Positions 36,209-40,149 of a stretch of DNA of 40,149 nt are shown here, one piece after another. The translations under genes were made by a program, and so were the position numbers. Under the pieces are notes generated by a model. That model saw only the letters and a program-made list of their open reading frames with translations, was not told where the DNA came from and did no database searches. Where the stretch lies: assembly GCA_021738345.1 (NCBI GenBank), contig JAIPCE010000009.1:1-40149 (forward strand), written 5' to 3'. Each line of letters starts with the position of its first letter. Position 1 is the stretch's first letter. The stretch is from Rhodoferax sp. Its GTDB lineage: Bacteria; Pseudomonadota; Gammaproteobacteria; Burkholderiales; Burkholderiaceae_C.

Positions 36209-37470
36209 TTAAACATTTGTTTTTTGCGTGCTTTGCAGCGCTTTTCACTATGACTTCTTCAGCACAGTTTCGTGTCGAAGTGTCGGGCGTCGGCTTGACC
36301 CAGGTTCCGATTGCAGTGGTCGCCTTTCGTGGTGACGACGCCGCGCCCCAAAAGATGTCGAGAATCATTCTTTCCGACCTAGAGCGCAGTGGTCAGTTTC
36401 GGGGCGTCGACACCGCAAGTTTCGTGGCTGACGAGACCGTGCGGCCCGAGGTATCGGTATGGCGCCAGACCGGTGTAGACGCCTTGGTCGCGGGAAGTAT
36501 CAGCCGTTTGGTCGACGGCCGCTACGACGTGCGATTGAGGTTGTGGGACGTGGTGCGTGGGCAAGACCTGGGCGGGCAGAGCTTTGCGGTCCCGCCGGAG
36601 GACTTGCGATTGGTCGCCCACCGCCTCGCGGATTTTGTATACGAAAAACTCACGGGGGACAAAGGCGTTTTTTCGACCCGTCTCGCGTATGTCACCAAGG
36701 CTGGCAACAATTACAACCTATGGGTCGCTGATGCCGACGGCGAGAATGCCCAAAGCGCCTTGAATAGTCCCGAGCCGATTATTTCTCCCGCATGGGCACC
36801 CAACGGTTCACAGCTGGCCTATGTGTCTTTCGAATCCCGCAAACCTGTCATCTTTGTGCATGATGTCGCCACCGGAAAACGGAAACTGATTGCAAATTTC
36901 AAGGGTTCAAATAGTGCGCCCGCATGGTCTCCTGACGGCAAGACCCTGGCTGTCACCCTGAGTCGCGATGGCGGGTCCCAACTTTACCTGATGGATTCAG
37001 GTGGTGGTGAGCCGCAGCGTTTGGCACCGTCCAACTCTATAGATACCGAGCCGGCATTTACTGCCGATGGGCGCAGTCTGTATTTTGTGAGTGATCGCGG
37101 AGGCTCCCCCCAAATTTACCGTGTAGCTCTGCCAGCAGGCAACCCTGAGCGGGTTACATTTGCCAGTTCGTACAATATATCGCCTTCACTGAGCCAGGAT
37201 GGCAAGTGGATGGCCTATATTTCACGGGTGAACGGGGCATTCAAGTTGCATCTGATGGATCTGTCCAATGGGGCGATCACTGAGTTGACCGATACGGTGT
37301 CAGATGAAAGCCCAAGTTTTTCACCGAATGGCCGAATGGTCATTTATGCGACACAGGTGCAGGGTCGTGAAGCTTTGATGACCACAACCCTGGACGGAAA
37401 AGTCAAGGCCCGCCTTGCAGGGGCAAATGGTGATATTCGGGAGCCTGATTGGGGCCCGCTGCAGAAGTAG
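36205..37470 (+). CDS. tolB: Tol-Pal system periplasmic protein TolB
   Basis: A 421-residue periplasmic protein: a signal peptide (about 1-20), an N-terminal alpha/beta domain (FRVEVSGVGLTQVPIAVVAF) and a six-bladed beta-propeller with repeated SPAWAPNG, APAWSPDGK, EPAFTADGR and SPSLSQDGK segments. TolB binds Pal and helps draw the outer membrane inward during division. The ATG at 36205 is chosen; a GTG at 36199 is in frame. GGGATAAT (36191-36198) lies just upstream and may be a -10 box giving a very short leader. Pal follows 24 bp downstream. The usual upstream partners tolQ, tolR and tolA are absent; a glycosyltransferase remnant is found instead. Confidence 0.95.
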   Translation: MIKHLFFACFAALFTMTSSAQFRVEVSGVGLTQVPIAVVAFRGDDAAPQKMSRIILSDLERSGQFRGVDTASFVADETVRPEVSVWRQTGVDALVAGSISRLVDGRYDVRLRLWDVVRGQDLGGQSFAVPPEDLRLVAHRLADFVYEKLTGDKGVFSTRLAYVTKAGNNYNLWVADADGENAQSALNSPEPIISPAWAPNGSQLAYVSFESRKPVIFVHDVATGKRKLIANFKGSNSAPAWSPDGKTLAVTLSRDGGSQLYLMDSGGGEPQRLAPSNSIDTEPAFTADGRSLYFVSDRGGSPQIYRVALPAGNPERVTFASSYNISPSLSQDGKWMAYISRVNGAFKLHLMDLSNGAITELTDTVSDESPSFSPNGRMVIYATQVQGREALMTTTLDGKVKARLAGANGDIREPDWGPLQK

Positions 37471-37494
37471 TTTGAGTTTTTAATAGGAGCGGTA

Positions 37495-38037
37495 ATGAAA
37501 AAATTGTTAATGTCAGTGTCCTTGACCCTGTTGCTTGCAGCGTGCGGTTCGTCGGTCAAGTTGGATACCCCCCCGGTTGAAGATAAAGTGGCCTCACCCG
37601 TAACGCCGGTGGCACCGTCGGTACCTGCACCGACAGCGGGTTCGGGTGGTCAAAAGAGTGTTGCTTCGGTAGATCTTGGTAGCGCCAGCCAGAGTTCAGC
37701 CATGCAGTCTGCCAACCGATTGGTGTATTTCGATTACGACAGTTTCGCGATTCGTCCAGAATTTCAATCAGTGATCGAGTCGCACGCTAGATTTATCAAG
37801 GCCGACAAGTCAAAAAAGATGGCGATTGAGGGGCACACCGATGAACGTGGCGGGCGCGAATACAACCTTGCTCTGGGTCAAAAGCGCGCCGAGGCAGTGC
37901 GTCGCGCTCTTACTCTGCAGGGTGCTGACCAAAGCCAGTTGGAGGCGGTAAGCTTTGGTAAAGAAAAGCCAGCCATGGCGGGCTCTAACGAGGCTGCATG
38001 GGAGAAAAATCGCCGCGCAGAAATGGTCTACCGATGA
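37495..38037 (+). CDS. pal: Peptidoglycan-associated lipoprotein Pal
   Basis: A 180-residue outer-membrane lipoprotein. The signal peptide ends in LLLAAC (lipidated C17); a proline- and alanine-rich linker (about 25-60) leads to an OmpA-like domain with YFDYDSFAIRPEF, the peptidoglycan-binding EGHTDERGGREYNLALGQKRA and a terminal NRRAEMVYR. AGGAG lies at a good distance from the ATG. Pal anchors the outer membrane to the wall and is the partner of TolB upstream. The stop overlaps the cpoB start by 4 bp. Confidence 0.96.
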   Translation: MKKLLMSVSLTLLLAACGSSVKLDTPPVEDKVASPVTPVAPSVPAPTAGSGGQKSVASVDLGSASQSSAMQSANRLVYFDYDSFAIRPEFQSVIESHARFIKADKSKKMAIEGHTDERGGREYNLALGQKRAEAVRRALTLQGADQSQLEAVSFGKEKPAMAGSNEAAWEKNRRAEMVYR

Positions 38038-38831
38038 AATCTTCGCGAATCCCCAAATTTTCTGCGGCAATTCTGGCCGTGGCAACTGCTCTGACCTTTT
38101 GGTCGGGCAGTGCATTTGCGGGGCTATTCGACGATGAAGAGGCACGTAAAGCCATTTTGGACTTGCGCCAACGTCTGGAGGCTTCAAGGACGGAGGCGGA
38201 TCAAAAGCTGGCCGAGGAAGTTCGCAAGCTAAGCGAAGAATCAGTGCAACTCCGGCGCGGTCTTGCGGATTTGCTCAATCAATTGGAGCTGACAAAGGCA
38301 GACCTGGCCAAGTTGCGCGGTCAGGACGAGCAGGTAACCCGTGATCTTGCAGAACTTCAGCGTAGGCATAAGGACTCTTCCCAGGCCTTTGACGAGCGTT
38401 TGCGCAAATTTGAGCCTGCTCGGGTCACCCACGATGGCAAGGAGTTCACTGTAGAGGCCGCCGAGCGACGTGATTACGAGGCCGCCATGGCGATTTTTCG
38501 CAAAGGCGAGTTCGCCAATGTGCAAGTCATCTTTGTGGACTTTTTGAATCGTTACGTCACCAGCGGCTACCGGCCTTCGGCCCTGTTCTGGCTGGGCAAT
38601 GCCCAATACGCGACCAAAGATTACAAAGAGGCCTTGGCTAATTTCCGCGCCCTGATTGTGCTTGCGCCGGACCATCTGCGTGTCCCCGAAGCCATGCTGG
38701 CGATTGCGAACTGTCTTTTGGAGCTCAAGGACAATAAAGGTGCGCGTAAAACACTTGAGGACCTGCTGGTCAGTTTCCCAACTTCAGAGGCAGCGGCGGC
38801 TGCAAAGGATAGGCTGGCGCGTTTCAAGTGA
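38034..38831 (+). CDS. cpoB: Cell division coordinator CpoB (YbgF)
   Basis: A 265-residue periplasmic protein with a signal peptide (about 1-29, ending AFA), a long coiled coil (about 35-130, ILDLRQRLE to FDERLRKFE) and three TPR-like repeats at the C-terminus (DYEAAMAIFRKGEF, ALFWLGNAQYATKDY, EAMLAIANCLLEL). CpoB links peptidoglycan synthesis with Tol-driven outer-membrane constriction. The start at 38034 overlaps the pal stop (ATGA), giving translational coupling; an in-frame start at 37998 inside pal is rejected. Confidence 0.94.
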   Translation: MKSSRIPKFSAAILAVATALTFWSGSAFAGLFDDEEARKAILDLRQRLEASRTEADQKLAEEVRKLSEESVQLRRGLADLLNQLELTKADLAKLRGQDEQVTRDLAELQRRHKDSSQAFDERLRKFEPARVTHDGKEFTVEAAERRDYEAAMAIFRKGEFANVQVIFVDFLNRYVTSGYRPSALFWLGNAQYATKDYKEALANFRALIVLAPDHLRVPEAMLAIANCLLELKDNKGARKTLEDLLVSFPTSEAAAAAKDRLARFK

Positions 38832-38867
38832 CAGGGGATAATTGAGTAATTCAATAGGCCTGCCTAG

Positions 38868-39686
38868 ATGTTGACAATGCCAGACTTGGGCCGACGTTTC
38901 TCCGGTGTAGAGCGACTTTACGGTATCGCGGCTTGCGCTGTCATTCGCGACGCGCATGTCGCGGTCATCGGTATTGGAGGGGTAGGCTCCTGGGCAGTCG
39001 AGGCCTTGGCTCGCAGTGGGGTCGGGAAATTGACCCTGATAGATATGGACCACATCGCAGAGTCCAATATCAACCGACAAGTTCATGCGACAACCGACAC
39101 CGTGGGTATGGCCAAGGCGACCGCCATGGCGCTTCGCGTCGAAACTATCAACCCTGGATGCGCATTGCACTGCATCGATGACTTTGTCACGCCGCAAAAT
39201 TGGCCCGCAATCCTGCCGGATGGGGTGGACGCGGTCATCGATTGCTGTGATCAGGTTCGCACCAAGACGGCAGTCACCCATTGGGCGCGACAGCACCAAG
39301 TGTGTTTCGTCACCGTAGGTGCCGCCGGCGGCAAGCGCCATGCACATAAAGTCGAAGTGGCTGACATGGCACACGTATCGCATGATCCCTTGCTGGCAAA
39401 AATTCGATATAACTTGCGGAGAAACTTCAATGCACCAAAGGCGGGCAAAAATCTCGGAGTGTCATGCATTTTCAGCCGCGAATCTGTGCAAGCTTCCGAC
39501 AGTGCATGCGCGACGACACAAACCGATGCAACGCTCAATTGCCATGGTTACGGCTCACTTGTGTCGGTCACTGCCACATTTGGGCTGTGTGCGGCGGGCT
39601 GGATCATCGAGAAAATTTCCACTTCAGACGCAATAGCCGCCAGAATGCATTTACAATCATTGGCTTCGGTTAACATGCTCTCATAG
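38868..39686 (+). CDS. tcdA: tRNA threonylcarbamoyladenosine dehydratase TcdA
   Basis: A 272-residue E1-like (ThiF/MoeB fold) enzyme that uses ATP to cyclise t6A37 of tRNA to ct6A. The nucleotide-binding IGIGGVGSWAVEALARSG (about 34-51), the acidic LIDMDHIAESNINRQ, DCCDQVRTK and VGAAGGK segments match the TcdA/CsdL family. GGGGATAAT in the 36-bp gap after cpoB may be a -10 box for separate expression. A tRNA-Lys gene, whose product is a substrate class for this pathway, begins 16 bp after the stop. Confidence 0.94.
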   Translation: MLTMPDLGRRFSGVERLYGIAACAVIRDAHVAVIGIGGVGSWAVEALARSGVGKLTLIDMDHIAESNINRQVHATTDTVGMAKATAMALRVETINPGCALHCIDDFVTPQNWPAILPDGVDAVIDCCDQVRTKTAVTHWARQHQVCFVTVGAAGGKRHAHKVEVADMAHVSHDPLLAKIRYNLRRNFNAPKAGKNLGVSCIFSRESVQASDSACATTQTDATLNCHGYGSLVSVTATFGLCAAGWIIEKISTSDAIAARMHLQSLASVNMLS

Positions 39687-39701
39687 CGGGGTCTGATCGC
39701 A

Positions 39702-39777
39702 GGGACGTTAGCTCAGTTGGTAGAGCAGCGGACTTTTAATCCGTTTGTCGTGGGTTCGACCCCCGCACGTCCCACCA
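39702..39777 (+). tRNA. tRNA-Lys (anticodon TTT)
   Basis: A complete 76-base cloverleaf: the acceptor stem GGGACGT pairs with ACGTCCC, followed by the A discriminator and encoded CCA. The D arm is GCTCAGTTGGTAGAGC, the anticodon arm CGGAC-TTTTAAT-CCG has anticodon TTT, and the T arm has GGGTTCGACCCC. It reads AAA and AAG lysine codons. Confidence 0.98.
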
Positions 39778-39793
39778 TATAAATCAACAACTT

Positions 39794-39822
39794 AGCCCGG
39801 TTTTATAGACTGGGCTTTTTTG
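39794..39822 (+). terminator. Rho-independent terminator after tRNA-Lys
   Basis: AGCCC (39794-39798) pairs with GGGCT (39812-39816), followed by a T run. It lies 16 bp past the tRNA. Confidence 0.85.
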
Positions 39823-40149
39823 TTTCTGGGGCGCTTGTAGGCAATCTGTAGGCAACTTGGTGAAATCTAGCTGCAAACTGACGAAGTTTGCAGTGACATC
39901 GTTTTGCCGCTACATATTGCTGTACGCATCGCGTCGCCGCAGCTAATACCGTCACGGGGTCAATCACATAGCCGCCGAAGGCGGCGTGACTTTGGCGCTG
40001 GGCTGAGGGAGCCCCCTTTGGGGGCGGACGGGCAGACCGGCGCGGGGCCTAAAGCCGCGCACGGGCAGGCCCCCGAGGGCGGACGGGGGCTGACACGTCA
40101 TAACTGGCCGCAGGCGACTGACCATTACCATGCGAGTAGCGCCTGACTG
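39823..40149. other. Geneless end of window with direct repeats and hairpins
   Basis: No coding region is supported. TGTAGGCAA occurs twice, 11 bp apart (39837 and 39848). A perfect 9-bp stem follows, CTGCAAACT (39871-39879) with AGTTTGCAG (39885-39893). Further on are GC-rich hairpins GCCGC-CGAAG-GCGGC (39971-39985) and GCCCCC-TTT-GGGGGC (40011-40025). The position after a tRNA gene suits an integrated element or att site, but no integrase is in view. Confidence 0.5.

Noticed and set aside
39904..40146. 80-residue ORF at the right end
   Set aside because: Runs through GC-rich hairpins with low-complexity Arg/Gly composition and has no recognisable start signal.

Overview
The window looks like a betaproteobacterial chromosome, most likely Comamonadaceae (Rhodoferax-like). 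The reasons are the mid-to-high GC coding style, an orphan Bug-type periplasmic binding protein, the many PAS/GGDEF/EAL proteins, the multihaem cytochrome, the tolB-pal-cpoB-tcdA-tRNA(Lys) string, and short intergenic hairpins of a kind common in this family. This assignment is an inference from style and gene content, not from a database comparison.

Layout. Positions 1-1664 hold no convincing gene. They carry a mosaic of degenerate repeats centred on CACCGGCAGGTG (1-560), a 10-bp tandem array (823-872) and a 183-bp MITE-like element with perfect 18-bp terminal inverted repeats and a 9-bp target duplication (1237-1419). A small class I cytochrome c follows (1665-1979, + strand). From 21297 down to 2097 every gene is on the minus strand: a LolD/YbbA-like ABC ATPase, a histidine kinase and sigma-54 response regulator, a multihaem cytochrome lipoprotein, a free-standing Cache-type sensor membrane protein, an alpha/beta hydrolase with a WS/DGAT acyltransferase, a CheB-CheR-PAS protein translationally coupled to a PAS-GGDEF-EAL-CZB protein, and a double-FtsX permease. 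The ATPase and the permease look like the two halves of one YbbA/YbbP-type transporter, separated here by about 16 kb.

21317-30317 contains a Bug receptor (+), miaA, an MFS exporter, an HDOD protein, a PAS-GGDEF-EAL protein, mutL and a FabR-like TetR regulator (all -). 30425-32352 (+) contains a nitronate-monooxygenase-family flavoprotein, divergent from the regulator, and a DedA protein. 32344-35132 (-) is an envelope cluster: a WaaE/KdtX-like glycosyltransferase, a small coupled ORF and MsbA. 35366-36208 is a decayed glycosyltransferase. 36205-39686 (+) is tolB-pal-cpoB-tcdA, followed by tRNA-Lys(TTT), its terminator, and a geneless stretch with several hairpins up to the window end.

The strongest unexplained signal is the control region of the multihaem cytochrome. 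Reading the minus strand, there are two TGTCA/TGACA palindromes, an exact IHF consensus, a textbook -24/-12 promoter and a structured leader, all directly downstream of the two-component pair. This suggests a dedicated sigma-54-controlled redox module in which the kinase senses something periplasmic and the regulator switches on the cytochrome. The neighbouring Cache protein, CheB-CheR and c-di-GMP genes make the whole 4.7-20.6 kb block rich in sensory functions.
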